Shown: piece by piece, positions 50,366-59,187 of the stretch
How positions within the stretch are numbered: position 1 is the first letter of the stretch
Layout of the letters: each line of letters opens with the position of its first letter
Source: UBA5738 sp964603475
GTDB lineage: Bacteria; Patescibacteriota; Minisyncoccia; Minisyncoccales; UBA5738
Length of the DNA stretch: 64,000 nt
Direction: 5' to 3'
Assembly (NCBI GenBank): GCA_964603475.1
Contig: CAZRVG010000001.1
Coordinates: forward strand, 1-64,000
Notes under the pieces: model-generated
Database searches by the model: none
Told to the model about the DNA's origin: nothing
The model's input: only the letters and a program-made list of their open reading frames with translations
Program-made: the position numbers and the translations under genes

Positions 50366-52576
50366 TTAATTTTTGGGCCAGCTTTCAACAATTAGGTCGG
50401 TTTTGTTTTTCAGGGGCAGGGCGCGCCAGAGTTCTTCGGTGATAAACGGCATAAAGGGGTGTAGGAATTTGAGGGAATTTGCCAAAACGTAGATTAAAAT
50501 TTTTTGTGAGTTTTGCGCTTCATCCTTCTTCTTGGGTTCGCGGATTTGGTTTTTTGCCGCTTCAATGTAGACATCGCAAAACTCGTGCCAAAAGAATTCA
50601 TAGAGATCGCGAATCGCGTGCCCGAAATCATATGCGTTAATCTTTTTTTCGGTGGATTTGGCAATTTTTGCCAATCCGGAAAGAATTTTGCGGTCCGCGG
50701 CGGTGATTGGCTTGGGTTTTGCGGTTAGCGAATATATATTCTTTTTGCCGTTTTCCAACTGGAAAAGCACAAAACGCGCGGCATTCCAAATTTTGTTGCA
50801 AAACTTGCGGCCGGAAATCATCGTGTCCTCGTTGAAATGAATATCTTGCGATTCGCTGATCTGCCAAGCCAATCCGAATCGAGTGGCATCGGTGCCGTAT
50901 TTTTCAATCAGCATCATCGGATCAATGCCGGTACCCAGAGATTTTGACATTCTTCTGCCGTCTTTGGTCAAGACCATGGCATTGATAATCACTCGCGAAA
51001 ACGGGGCTTTATTCATAAATTCCATACCCGAGAACACCATTCGCGCCACCCAAAGATTGATAATATCACGACCAGTGGTCAAAACTGAGGTGGGATAAAA
51101 CTTTTTCAAATCTTTGGCGCTTTTGGGCCAGCCAAACACCGCCAGCGGCCACAATGCCGAAGAAAACCACGTGTCAAAAACATCCTCGCTGCGCTTCATT
51201 TGACAATTTTTGCCCCTCGCTTCGCTCGGGACTCGCGCGTTCCGCGCTTCGCAAAACGGGCACTTTTTGGGTTCTTTTGAGGCAATAACATATTTATCGG
51301 GCTCGGCCTCGCAAAACCACACCGGCAAACGCTGTCCCCACCACAGCTGGCGCGACACGCACCAGTCGCGCGGCTCTTTGAGCCACGCGTAATAGGTTTT
51401 TTCCCATCGTTTGGGATGAAATTTCACCTTGCCCGATTTTGCCGCTTGCAAAGCCTTTTTTGCCAATTCATCCATTTTCACAAACCATTGCATTGACGGA
51501 ATCAACTGAATCGCCGCGCCGCAACGGGAGCATTTGGGCATTTGGTGGGCATAATCCTCTATTTTTTCCACCAAACCCATTGCTTGCAAATCTTTGACAA
51601 TCTTTTGCCGGGCATCAATGGCTTTTAGTCCGCGGTATGCTTCAGGGGCGTTATCATTCATTTTGCCCCGCTCGTCAATCACGGAAATCAGCGGCAGTTT
51701 GTGTTTTTGCCCGATCTGCCAGTCGTTTAGATCATGGGCGGGAGTGATTTTTACCGCGCCGGTGCCAAAATGAATATCAATGGAATTGTCGGCAACAATC
51801 GGAATGACGCGGCCAATAATCGGCAAGACCGCGTTTTTGCCGATTAAATCCTTGTAGCGGCTGTCTTTGGGATTAACCGCCACGGCAGTGTCGCCCAAAA
51901 GCGTTTCCGGGCGCGTGGTGGCCGCCGTGATATATTTTTTCGGTTGATTTTCAATGGGGTATTTCAAATACCAAAGCTTTGAATCCTCGGCGGTGTAATC
52001 GGTTTCCAGATCCGAGATGGACGTGCCGCAACGCGGACACCAATTCACCACGCGCTGGCCGCGATAGACCCACCCTTGCTTGTGGTAGTGCGCGAAAGCG
52101 GCTTCCACCGCGCTGACATAGTCTTCATCCATGGTGAATTTGGTTCTTGACCAGTCGCACGATGCCCCCATGGCGCGAATTTGATTTAGAATAATATTGC
52201 CGTATTCATCGCGCCAATCCCACGCTCTTTTGATGAATTTTTCGCGCCCCAAATCAAAACGACTCACGCCTTCCTTGCGCAATTTTTTTTCCAGCGTGCT
52301 TTGGAGCCCGATGCTGGCATGATCGGTTCCCGGAATCCAAACCGACGCTTCGCCTTTCATGCGGTGATAGCGCACCAACGCATCTTGAATGGTGATATTC
52401 AGCGCGTGCCCCATATGCAATGTGCCGGTGACATTTGGCGGCGGCAAAACCACCGAAAAAACTTTCTTGCTTTTCGGTTTGATTTTGTCGGGATTGAAAT
52501 AGCCTTTCTTCTCCCAATTTTGATAGATTCTTTTTTCCGTCTCTTTTGGATCATATCGATTCGGCAAAGTTTCCAT
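50366..52576 (-). CDS. valS: Valine--tRNA ligase, compact
   Basis: 736 residues from ATG 52576. PPPNVTGTLHMGHALN (HIGH), CP1 editing domain (TTRPETLLGDTAVAVNP), RRMSKSLGTG (KMSKS). The usual C-terminal coiled-coil arm is missing; typical enzymes are 880 or more residues. Zinc-type Cys pairs (CPRCG, CSRCG, CPFCE) are present. It charges tRNA-Val. Confidence 0.95.
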   Translation of the reverse strand: METLPNRYDPKETEKRIYQNWEKKGYFNPDKIKPKSKKVFSVVLPPPNVTGTLHMGHALNITIQDALVRYHRMKGEASVWIPGTDHASIGLQSTLEKKLRKEGVSRFDLGREKFIKRAWDWRDEYGNIILNQIRAMGASCDWSRTKFTMDEDYVSAVEAAFAHYHKQGWVYRGQRVVNWCPRCGTSISDLETDYTAEDSKLWYLKYPIENQPKKYITAATTRPETLLGDTAVAVNPKDSRYKDLIGKNAVLPIIGRVIPIVADNSIDIHFGTGAVKITPAHDLNDWQIGQKHKLPLISVIDERGKMNDNAPEAYRGLKAIDARQKIVKDLQAMGLVEKIEDYAHQMPKCSRCGAAIQLIPSMQWFVKMDELAKKALQAAKSGKVKFHPKRWEKTYYAWLKEPRDWCVSRQLWWGQRLPVWFCEAEPDKYVIASKEPKKCPFCEARNARVPSEARGKNCQMKRSEDVFDTWFSSALWPLAVFGWPKSAKDLKKFYPTSVLTTGRDIINLWVARMVFSGMEFMNKAPFSRVIINAMVLTKDGRRMSKSLGTGIDPMMLIEKYGTDATRFGLAWQISESQDIHFNEDTMISGRKFCNKIWNAARFVLFQLENGKKNIYSLTAKPKPITAADRKILSGLAKIAKSTEKKINAYDFGHAIRDLYEFFWHEFCDVYIEAAKNQIREPKKKDEAQNSQKILIYVLANSLKFLHPFMPFITEELWRALPLKNKTDLIVESWPKN

Positions 52577-52660
52577 ATTTTTTAACAAAATATAATATTT
52601 TCAACGCTATCAAATTAGCACGCAAGCGGTCAAAAATAAACCCCTTCCCTCGCGGGTAAA

Positions 52661-54334
52661 TCATTTACCGGTTTGAGCAGGTTCGCGATCATCCATGGGC
52701 AATTTAATGATAAAAGTGCTCCCCTTGCCCCAGCCTTCGGATTCCACGCGGATTTCACCACCATTGGTTTTTATCATTTGTGCCGCTAAATACAACCCAA
52801 TACCCTTGCCGTTGATATTAACGTTTTTCGCTTTCGTGCCGCGTTCAAAAACTCGCTCAAAAAGATCTTGCTGCTCTTTTTCATCCATCCCGATGCCGCT
52901 ATCGGCCACCGACACGCGCAAACAATTATCGCAAACACTCATCGAAACCAACACTCCGCCCCTATCGGTATACTTGATCGCGTTGTCAACGATATTATAA
53001 ATCGCCTCGCGGATACCATGGATATCGATATTGATCAAAGGCGTCGGCGCATTGGGCTTTTTAAACCGCAAGTATATTTTTTTTTCTGCGGCATTCTTTT
53101 TTAAATCCGCAATAACTTCGGAAACCAACCCAACCACATCGGCAGGCTCTTTGGCCGCCATCTCCTTGTTCATTTGAAAATGCGCCACATCCAAAAGATC
53201 GTTAATCAACCGAATCAGTTTTTGTGTTTCCTTCAAGGACGTACCGATCTTTTCTTTGGCCTTGGCCGAAATCCGTCCATAATCACCCTCGTTTATCATG
53301 CTCAAATAACCCTGCACCACCGATAGCGGACTGCGCAAATGATGCTGGGTGGAAAGCAAAAATTGCGTCTTGGCCGCATCAATGCGCCTTAAATCTTCGG
53401 CCAACCTCTCCGCCTCCCCGCGCAACTCCCGCTCCCTCGCCGCCACCAATTCCGCCTCCTCCCGCCTCTTGCTCTCTTTGAGGGTTGTTCTAATAAGACA
53501 ATAACCGAAGAAAGAAAACAAAATTAGAACCCCGGCCGAAATAATTTTTAGAACAGTTGTCGGCATTAAAAAAAATTGGGTTGCCAGAATAATACCCATC
53601 AGTCCAACCAATATCTCGGTCAAAATAACCCTAACGTCAAAGAGATGATATTTAAGAATCGCCAAAGCGATTATCGTCACAGCAACAATTTCAGCCCAAT
53701 AAGCTCCTATGGGATTAATATTTAAATTATATGCAGGTAAAAAAGCATACGCCCCCAAATTTAATATTATAAACGCCACAAATAAAAATTTTACCGATTT
53801 GATATTTTCTTTTTCATTATTAGTTCCAAAATTATCGCGGCATTTTAAAAATAAATATCGATATATTTCAAATAAAAATAAAAATATATAGGCTGAATAA
53901 AAAACTAAAAATAAATGGTGGAAAATACCCGCCTGCGTGTGATACCCCCATTCATAATAATACAAACCAGAAATAAAATTATCCGTCCTGCTCAGAACAA
54001 GAAACAAGAAAGAGAGAAAGTAGCCAAAAAGAAGTTTGAATTTATTTTTAATCTCCCTGCGGGTAAAAATAAGGCCGAAATGATACATCAACACCGGAAC
54101 AAAAACAACTCCGACATAAACCATTCTATCCCAAAAAATAATATCCTTCTCACATCCGCTAACATACATCATGTGTGTTGACAAAAGCCAATTTGACATT
54201 GCAACACAAAAAACTAGAAAAATAATATTTAATTTTTTTTGAATATTTTTCCAAAAAACAAAAACGCCCAGCACTATCATTAACAAGCCGCTGATTAACG
54301 CAGAATATGAATTAACAAGCAATAATATATCCAT
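52661..54334 (-). CDS. Sensor histidine kinase with multi-span N-terminus
   Basis: 557 residues: eight to nine hydrophobic segments (about 1-290), a coiled coil (KESKRREEAELVAARERE), H-box TQHHLRSPLSVVQGYLSM (His about 330), N-box DNAIKYTDRGG, G1 VADSGIGMDE and G2 GKGIGLYLAAQMI. It resembles kinases with a 7TM-type N-terminus. No response regulator lies nearby. Last gene of an operon with an acyl-ACP-reductase-like enzyme. The first half is more AT-rich than the second. Confidence 0.88.
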   Translation of the reverse strand: MDILLLVNSYSALISGLLMIVLGVFVFWKNIQKKLNIIFLVFCVAMSNWLLSTHMMYVSGCEKDIIFWDRMVYVGVVFVPVLMYHFGLIFTRREIKNKFKLLFGYFLSFLFLVLSRTDNFISGLYYYEWGYHTQAGIFHHLFLVFYSAYIFLFLFEIYRYLFLKCRDNFGTNNEKENIKSVKFLFVAFIILNLGAYAFLPAYNLNINPIGAYWAEIVAVTIIALAILKYHLFDVRVILTEILVGLMGIILATQFFLMPTTVLKIISAGVLILFSFFGYCLIRTTLKESKRREEAELVAARERELRGEAERLAEDLRRIDAAKTQFLLSTQHHLRSPLSVVQGYLSMINEGDYGRISAKAKEKIGTSLKETQKLIRLINDLLDVAHFQMNKEMAAKEPADVVGLVSEVIADLKKNAAEKKIYLRFKKPNAPTPLINIDIHGIREAIYNIVDNAIKYTDRGGVLVSMSVCDNCLRVSVADSGIGMDEKEQQDLFERVFERGTKAKNVNINGKGIGLYLAAQMIKTNGGEIRVESEGWGKGSTFIIKLPMDDREPAQTGK

Positions 54335-54344
54335 TTGATAAAAT

Positions 54345-55382
54345 TTATTCGCGAAGGATCAAATTCCCGTTTAGTTTTTTACCAAAACTGTGATATATAT
54401 CGATTTTAAATTGATCGGAATATTTATCCATTAATTTCAGCATCTTTCTTGCTAATTCAGGTGTTGTAAATCCAACATAATTATTTTTATTTTCATCCAT
54501 TGCCAAAAGCATCGTTTCGGCCAAGCAAGCATATGCTTGATGCCTTTTAAGACCAATATTAACGCCAAAATCAATTGATGGCACATTAACTATGCCGCCG
54601 TCAATAATAGTGGCATCCGGCCTTTTTTTGAGTAATTCAGGGGAAGTATTACGAGGCTGGGTTATGTCATAAATAATTGCATTTTGTTTCAAATGGTCCG
54701 CTCTTATTAATTGATCCATCGAAGATGTTGCAATTACGGAAATATCGGCATATTTGATTGATGCGGTATCTGTTTCAATCCGCACTTTTGGATATGAAAA
54801 AAATCTTTTTTCTAGTTTCTTGCTTTTTTGCGGCCTATCAACAAGCAAAACATTGAGACCTCTTTGAATTAATAACTCGGCTACGCCTTGGCCGATGGAG
54901 CCGGCCGCACCAACAATGGCGACTTGAGCTTCGGCAGTATTAATTTTTTTAATTTCAATAATTTTTTCCACCGCCCTAAAAACAACACCCGTGGTAAGGG
55001 AATTGCCACTGGTAATACTGACCCCTTCAACCAATCCCACCAAATCCCTACCACCATGAGTCACGGAAGCAGTGAACTCTCCCAATCCAATAACTTTTGC
55101 TCCCAAATCTTTCATCATTTTAATCGCTTTGACGAGTCTGACAATAACTATTTTTTTCGGCAAAGTTAAAATTTGCTCCCCCAAAAGAGGAATCCAGACA
55201 ATCCATCCGATCAATTCGGTTTTATTATTTTCAAATTTCACTCTTCCTGCCTTAATCGGCCCAAGAAAAGTAATGATTTTTTTCAAAATAAATTCGGGAA
55301 ATAACAAAAAAAACGGCGATACCTTGCCCATATCCTCCCTTGCTGAATGACGTGGATGAACTAAAAACGCAAATTTATTCAT
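54345..55382 (-). CDS. Long-chain acyl-ACP reductase-like protein
   Basis: 345 residues. Rossmann motif GAAGSIGQGVAE (about 158-169), an upstream GLGEFTASVTHGG block and downstream HQAYACLAETMLL (Cys286), which resembles the active-Cys region of cyanobacterial acyl-ACP reductase (AAR). AAR reduces acyl-ACP to a fatty aldehyde. Substrate here is inferred, and quinate/shikimate dehydrogenase-like enzymes are an alternative. Co-transcribed with the histidine kinase. Confidence 0.7.
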   Translation of the reverse strand: MNKFAFLVHPRHSAREDMGKVSPFFLLFPEFILKKIITFLGPIKAGRVKFENNKTELIGWIVWIPLLGEQILTLPKKIVIVRLVKAIKMMKDLGAKVIGLGEFTASVTHGGRDLVGLVEGVSITSGNSLTTGVVFRAVEKIIEIKKINTAEAQVAIVGAAGSIGQGVAELLIQRGLNVLLVDRPQKSKKLEKRFFSYPKVRIETDTASIKYADISVIATSSMDQLIRADHLKQNAIIYDITQPRNTSPELLKKRPDATIIDGGIVNVPSIDFGVNIGLKRHQAYACLAETMLLAMDENKNNYVGFTTPELARKMLKLMDKYSDQFKIDIYHSFGKKLNGNLILRE

Positions 55383-55396
55383 TGTTTAATAAAATT

Positions 55397-55507
55397 TTAA
55401 AATAAAATATTGATAAATTGGCGGATTACGGGGAGGTATTCAAAAATTGCCCATACCAAGATCGCGAAAAAACCGACAATCAAAATAAAATCTATCAATT
55501 TGTTCAT
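55397..55507 (-). CDS. 36-residue membrane peptide
   Basis: MNKLIDFILIVGFF then AILVWAIFEYLPVIRQF: one membrane helix with a charged start. It lies 14 nt before the reductase gene, right after a good promoter, so it is probably the first gene of that operon. Too short for family assignment. Confidence 0.5.
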   Translation of the reverse strand: MNKLIDFILIVGFFAILVWAIFEYLPVIRQFINILF

Positions 55508-55542
55508 AGAGAATACTGTTTGTTTTGAAACGTATTATTTTT

Positions 55543-55570
55543 ATTATACTCTAAATTTTATCGACTTCAA
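55543..55570 (-). promoter_or_regulatory. Promoter of the reductase/kinase operon
   Basis: Minus-strand TTGAAG (55570-55565), 16 nt, TATAAT (55548-55543). Confidence 0.6.
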
Positions 55571-55622
55571 ATTTATTCAAAAAAAACAACGCAAGCTTTT
55601 ATTCCGCGCCGCCAAATTTGGT

Positions 55623-55637
55623 CAAGGTGAAACCTTG
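55623..55637. repeat. Variant REP-like palindrome (CAAGGT stem)
   Basis: CAAGGT and ACCTTG around GAA, between two minus-strand genes. Close in stem to the family at 3793. Confidence 0.5.
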
Positions 55638-55664
55638 CCACACTTTTTTCCGCCCGGCGCCGCC

Positions 55665-57962
55665 TTAAAGCTTGATTCGCTCCAAGCCGTTAATCAGTAA
55701 TACCGCGATCGCCTCATCAATGTTATTCCTGCCGGCCATTCTCTGGATTTCTTTAATCACCAAATCAATGTGCTTGTTGATGATTTTTTCTCGCGCTTTT
55801 ATCATTGCCATTTTGGCGTTGGCCGGCAATTTGCGGGCTTGTGTTTTTTCCAACGCCTCAAACTGATTCCGCAGAATTGCAAACTGCGCCGCCAAAATAA
55901 TTTTTTGCGGCGTTTTGATTAACCCCCGCGCGGCAAAGCGGTCAAAATCGCTTATCAATTCGTCAATGGTGAAAACATCGTCTTGGGCGAATTTTTGCTC
56001 ATATTCGCCATCGCCGCCGCCGTCAATTTCCAGCACGGTTTCTTGCTCTCCGATTTCCAATATCCCGCGCAAGTTTTTATCAACTGGAATGGCGAAAAAC
56101 ACGCGCGGTTCTTGGGGAATGTCGTTTTCAATCGCTTGGGCGGTTAAAGTGAATGTTCCCTGCCCGGTGCCTTGCAAATCAATTTGGTATTCTTGGCCGT
56201 TTCCCTGCGGCAGATAGACATACTTTTTCTCGCCGTCAACATCAAATGCCGCGCCGGGGATCTCGTTTTTGGGACCGACATTGCCCACGTCCTCAATGAC
56301 ATTGCCAAAATTATCGGTAATTTTTATCGCCAGCGGGCTTTCAATTTTAATCGTGGTGCCATAGAGTTTGCATAATTTGTCATTGGCCAGCAATTGCGCG
56401 CGGGTGATAATTTTGTTGTTGGGAACGGCGATATTGCCGCCGGTGATTATGCTGGCAATCTTTTGGCGCGCGCCGTCAAAAGAAGGCATTTGCCCGTGCT
56501 TTGTTTCGGGCGCGTAGAAAGTGTTGGCATCGCTTGCCAAGGCAAGATTTGCCGATTCAAACGGCACCGTGTCATCGCCGTTGGCGATGGCAAAAAAATC
56601 ATAGCGGATGTGAACCCCGTCGGCATTAACCCAATCGCTTAATGTTGAAAAAACCGCCGATTTGCATCCGGCGATGTTGTAGCTGTCAATGCCTTTGGCC
56701 AAAAAATCATCGGCGGTCATATCATCCAAATCCGAATGCAAGCCAATCGCCCGATTGGTTGCGGTGTTGTTTGTCCCCGCTCCCGCCAAATACAAGCGGG
56801 TTTGGAGATAATCCAACTCCTCGGTTTGGTTAATTCCCCATATTGCCGCGGGCTTGACTTTGCGTATCCAAGAGCCCTTTTTGGAAAAGTATTGTTCGCT
56901 GGGTAAAAGATCATAGGCCGCGGGCATATTTTGCGCGATCTTTTTTAGCTCCGCGGGGTTAAGGCCAAACACTCCAAAATCCGTGCCGCTGATTAACGCC
57001 CTGCCCGCCAGCGGCGCGCCCAAATTGGGCACCCCCGCGAATACCAGCTTGCCGATTTTGGGTTGGCCATAATCGGCGACATATTTTTTGGCAATCAACC
57101 CGCCCAAGCTGTGAGCAATCACATCAACCTTGCCCGTGGGAGAAATTTCGGCCAGCCGGGCAATCCGCTTCGCCAGCAAATCGCTGTTGGCAATGTCGCG
57201 CCCGGTATAATTATCCGGTTTTGGATAAATCCCGCTGGCGCCATACCGCCAATCATAAGGAAAAGTATAAAAAGTCTGATCGTCGGCCCCCTCCTCGGCA
57301 ACATACCCCTGCCCCTCAAACTCATCAATCAACCCCTGCGAATATTCATATAAAACAATTTCATTATTTCCTACAATTTTAACTTTTTTATCAATTACAC
57401 CAAGCAATGAAGTATCAAATAACGGCTTAAGATGATCTCCGAATGCCAATGGATCCATAAACTCATCATCATTAAATGGATTAATCATCTTTTCGATATC
57501 CACCCATAATAATTCATTATCTCGCTTAATCTCCGTGCTTAACAGCCCCGGCACAAATAAAACCGGCGTTTTGGACAGAATTTTGGCATCCGGCGCCGGA
57601 TCAAAAAATTCGGCGGGCGGGGCCACCAAATCAATGGTGATTTCTTCTTGAGAATGGCAAAGCACCGCCTCATCGGTTGGCAAGCGGAAAACCGCCTCAC
57701 TCGTATCAAGAAAATCATCGGGAGGCAATTGCAAATCGATTGTTGCATCCTCGTCGCTATGACAAAGCACTGCTTCATCGGTTGGCAAGCGGAAGTTCGC
57801 CTCGTCAGCATCAAGCAAATCGTTAGGCGGCATCACCAATGCTATCGTTGTGGTGGCACTGGCGCCTTCAATGATAATTTCGGGCAAATCCTGCGCCCAA
57901 GTGCGCGCGAACAAAAACACCGCAATTGGCAAAAATATAAATAAAGGAAAATGCTTTTGCAT
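55665..57962 (-). CDS. Secreted LCAT-like hydrolase with N-terminal repeats
   Basis: 765 residues: signal peptide (about 1-23, ending ARTWAQ), two or three tandem repeats of about 38 residues rich in LPTDEAVLCHS (about 40-125), then an alpha/beta-hydrolase of the lecithin:cholesterol acyltransferase type: VLFVPGLLST, IAHSLGGLIAKKY (nucleophile Ser), and a His near ETKHGQM. A helical C-terminal part follows. Probably acts on lipids outside the cell. Its signal-peptide region is duplicated at 58330. Confidence 0.85.
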   Translation of the reverse strand: MQKHFPLFIFLPIAVFLFARTWAQDLPEIIIEGASATTTIALVMPPNDLLDADEANFRLPTDEAVLCHSDEDATIDLQLPPDDFLDTSEAVFRLPTDEAVLCHSQEEITIDLVAPPAEFFDPAPDAKILSKTPVLFVPGLLSTEIKRDNELLWVDIEKMINPFNDDEFMDPLAFGDHLKPLFDTSLLGVIDKKVKIVGNNEIVLYEYSQGLIDEFEGQGYVAEEGADDQTFYTFPYDWRYGASGIYPKPDNYTGRDIANSDLLAKRIARLAEISPTGKVDVIAHSLGGLIAKKYVADYGQPKIGKLVFAGVPNLGAPLAGRALISGTDFGVFGLNPAELKKIAQNMPAAYDLLPSEQYFSKKGSWIRKVKPAAIWGINQTEELDYLQTRLYLAGAGTNNTATNRAIGLHSDLDDMTADDFLAKGIDSYNIAGCKSAVFSTLSDWVNADGVHIRYDFFAIANGDDTVPFESANLALASDANTFYAPETKHGQMPSFDGARQKIASIITGGNIAVPNNKIITRAQLLANDKLCKLYGTTIKIESPLAIKITDNFGNVIEDVGNVGPKNEIPGAAFDVDGEKKYVYLPQGNGQEYQIDLQGTGQGTFTLTAQAIENDIPQEPRVFFAIPVDKNLRGILEIGEQETVLEIDGGGDGEYEQKFAQDDVFTIDELISDFDRFAARGLIKTPQKIILAAQFAILRNQFEALEKTQARKLPANAKMAMIKAREKIINKHIDLVIKEIQRMAGRNNIDEAIAVLLINGLERIKL

Positions 57963-57973
57963 AGTTTTATATA

Positions 57974-58285
57974 TTAAAATTGGATATTTCTAACTGCGTA
58001 AAATAAATATAAAAGATACCCCAATTTTAAAAAACAAAACGATAAAAATAGTAAAATAAACAAATAGAAAATATTTTTTATTTTCTTAAAATTATAAATA
58101 CTAAATAATAATCCTAAACAGCCAAGAAACTGTAAAAGCACTACAATGGTCAGTAAAATTCTATTACCAATATTAAATATTTCTTTATCAATACTCCACA
58201 ATCCAAGTATTGGGCTCCACAAAATTTCGGGGACCAAAAACATCGCCCCGAAAATTGCCAGCCATATTTTTTGCTTTTTTGTCAT
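57974..58285 (-). CDS. Three-span membrane protein, unknown
   Basis: 103 residues, three hydrophobic segments, AT-rich. No family recognised. It starts about 20 nt after the palindrome at 58307-58327 and ends 12 nt before the hydrolase gene. Confidence 0.55.
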   Translation of the reverse strand: MTKKQKIWLAIFGAMFLVPEILWSPILGLWSIDKEIFNIGNRILLTIVVLLQFLGCLGLLFSIYNFKKIKNIFYLFILLFLSFCFLKLGYLLYLFYAVRNIQF

Positions 58286-58306
58286 ATTGTTTTGTTATTT
58301 TTTGTT

Positions 58307-58327
58307 TGGTGAGGTTTGACCTCACCA
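58307..58327. repeat. REP-like palindrome (GGTGAGGT stem)
   Basis: Arms TGGTGAGGT and ACCTCACCA around TTG, 21 bp. In reverse the core is GGTCAAACC. It directly abuts the duplicated hydrolase fragment. Confidence 0.75.
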
Positions 58328-58329
58328 GA

Positions 58330-58464
58330 TTATTTCACCAATGCTATCGTTGTGGTGGCACTGGCGCCTTCAATGATAATTTCGGGCAAATCCTGCGCCC
58401 AAGTGCGCGCGAACAAAAACACCGCAATCGGCAAAAATAAAATAATTTCAATTCTAAATTTCAT
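58330..58464 (-). pseudogene. Duplicated signal-peptide fragment of the hydrolase gene
   Basis: 44 codons starting MKFRIEIILFLPIAVFLFA. About 105 nt are nearly identical to the 5' part of the hydrolase gene (57835-57940). The frame stops 3 nt before the palindrome at 58307-58327. It is a partial duplication; whether it is expressed is unknown. Confidence 0.8.
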
Positions 58465-58580
58465 TTGTTTATTATTATGGCAAATTACCGAAACTTACAG
58501 CAAAAAGCAAATAACACAACGCCATTAACAATATAATACCAATGCGAAACCCCTGCCCCTACGCCCCATAAGCTCAAAAT

Positions 58581-58610
58581 CCATTGCACCTTTCGGGCGA
58601 AAGATTCCAT
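58581..58610. repeat. CTTTCG-type palindromic repeat, copy 3
   Basis: Core 58590-58603; the surrounding TCATTGCAC ... GATTCCAT is shared with the copy at 58721. Confidence 0.65.
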
Positions 58611-58720
58611 CAAGCGCCCATTGTTCATCCGCGATCTCAACATTAAAAATAAAATCGCCGGAAATCCGACCGCCCATTGCCCCATCACCCATTCCCCATC
58701 GCCCATTCCCAGCGCGTAAA

Positions 58721-58750
58721 ATTCATTGCACCTTTCGGGCGAAAGATTCC
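58721..58750. repeat. CTTTCG-type palindromic repeat, copy 4
   Basis: Core 58732-58745; direct repeat of copy 3, 142 nt apart. Confidence 0.65.
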
Positions 58751-58782
58751 ATTGCGTTATCCGGCGGGCAAAAAAAAGGCGG

Positions 58783-59049
58783 TTAGCGCAATAATTTGAG
58801 CAAAGCGGATATTTCGGGGCGCGGGTTATCGGCAATGCGGTAGTGGGCTTGCTGGCCGGCTTGATCGCGGTCAACAATGTCGTTGGCAAATAAAATCACC
58901 AAATGTTTTGACGCGGCTTTATAGGAACAGCCGGCGGCATCTTTTATCATCCCCACCGAGGCCCCGTCGCGGCGGCCCAAAAGATATTTCACGATTTTGA
59001 GCCGATTCGCGTTGGCAAGCGCTTTGAAAATTTTTTCAATTTTTTTCAT
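58783..59049 (-). CDS. ArsR-family winged-helix regulator
   Basis: 88 residues from ATG 59049 (KIEKIFKALANANRLKIVKYLL). The recognition region is AAGCSYKAASKHLVIL, then a wing DQAGQQAHYRI. The typical metal-binding ELCVCD motif is missing, so metal sensing is unlikely. Target unknown. Confidence 0.83.
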   Translation of the reverse strand: MKKIEKIFKALANANRLKIVKYLLGRRDGASVGMIKDAAGCSYKAASKHLVILFANDIVDRDQAGQQAHYRIADNPRPEISALLKLLR

Positions 59050-59110
59050 CTTGATTTTCACTTTAAAAATCACACCCTTCCATATTTTTATGCTAACAAA
59101 TTCCGCCGTT

Positions 59111-59140
59111 TTATTCCACCTTTCGGGCGAAACATCCTAT
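59111..59140. repeat. CTTTCG-type palindromic repeat, copy 5
   Basis: Core 59120-59132, upstream of the ArsR gene. Confidence 0.6.
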
Positions 59141-59187
59141 CTCATTGCACTGCCGCGTCCGCAAGCCGTAATAATAAACACAAAAAA

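Larger units (their letters stand above)
58465..58782. other. Gene-free repeat region
   Basis: 318 nt with two CTTTCG-type repeats (58581-58610 and 58721-58750) and a run of CCCATT/CCCCATC words (about 58670-58710). I see no convincing gene. Confidence 0.5.

Noticed and set aside
58485..58889. A 134-codon minus-strand frame after the ArsR gene
   Set aside because: It overlaps the well-supported ArsR gene and reads through two CTTTCG repeats and low-complexity CCCATT words; no family resemblance.
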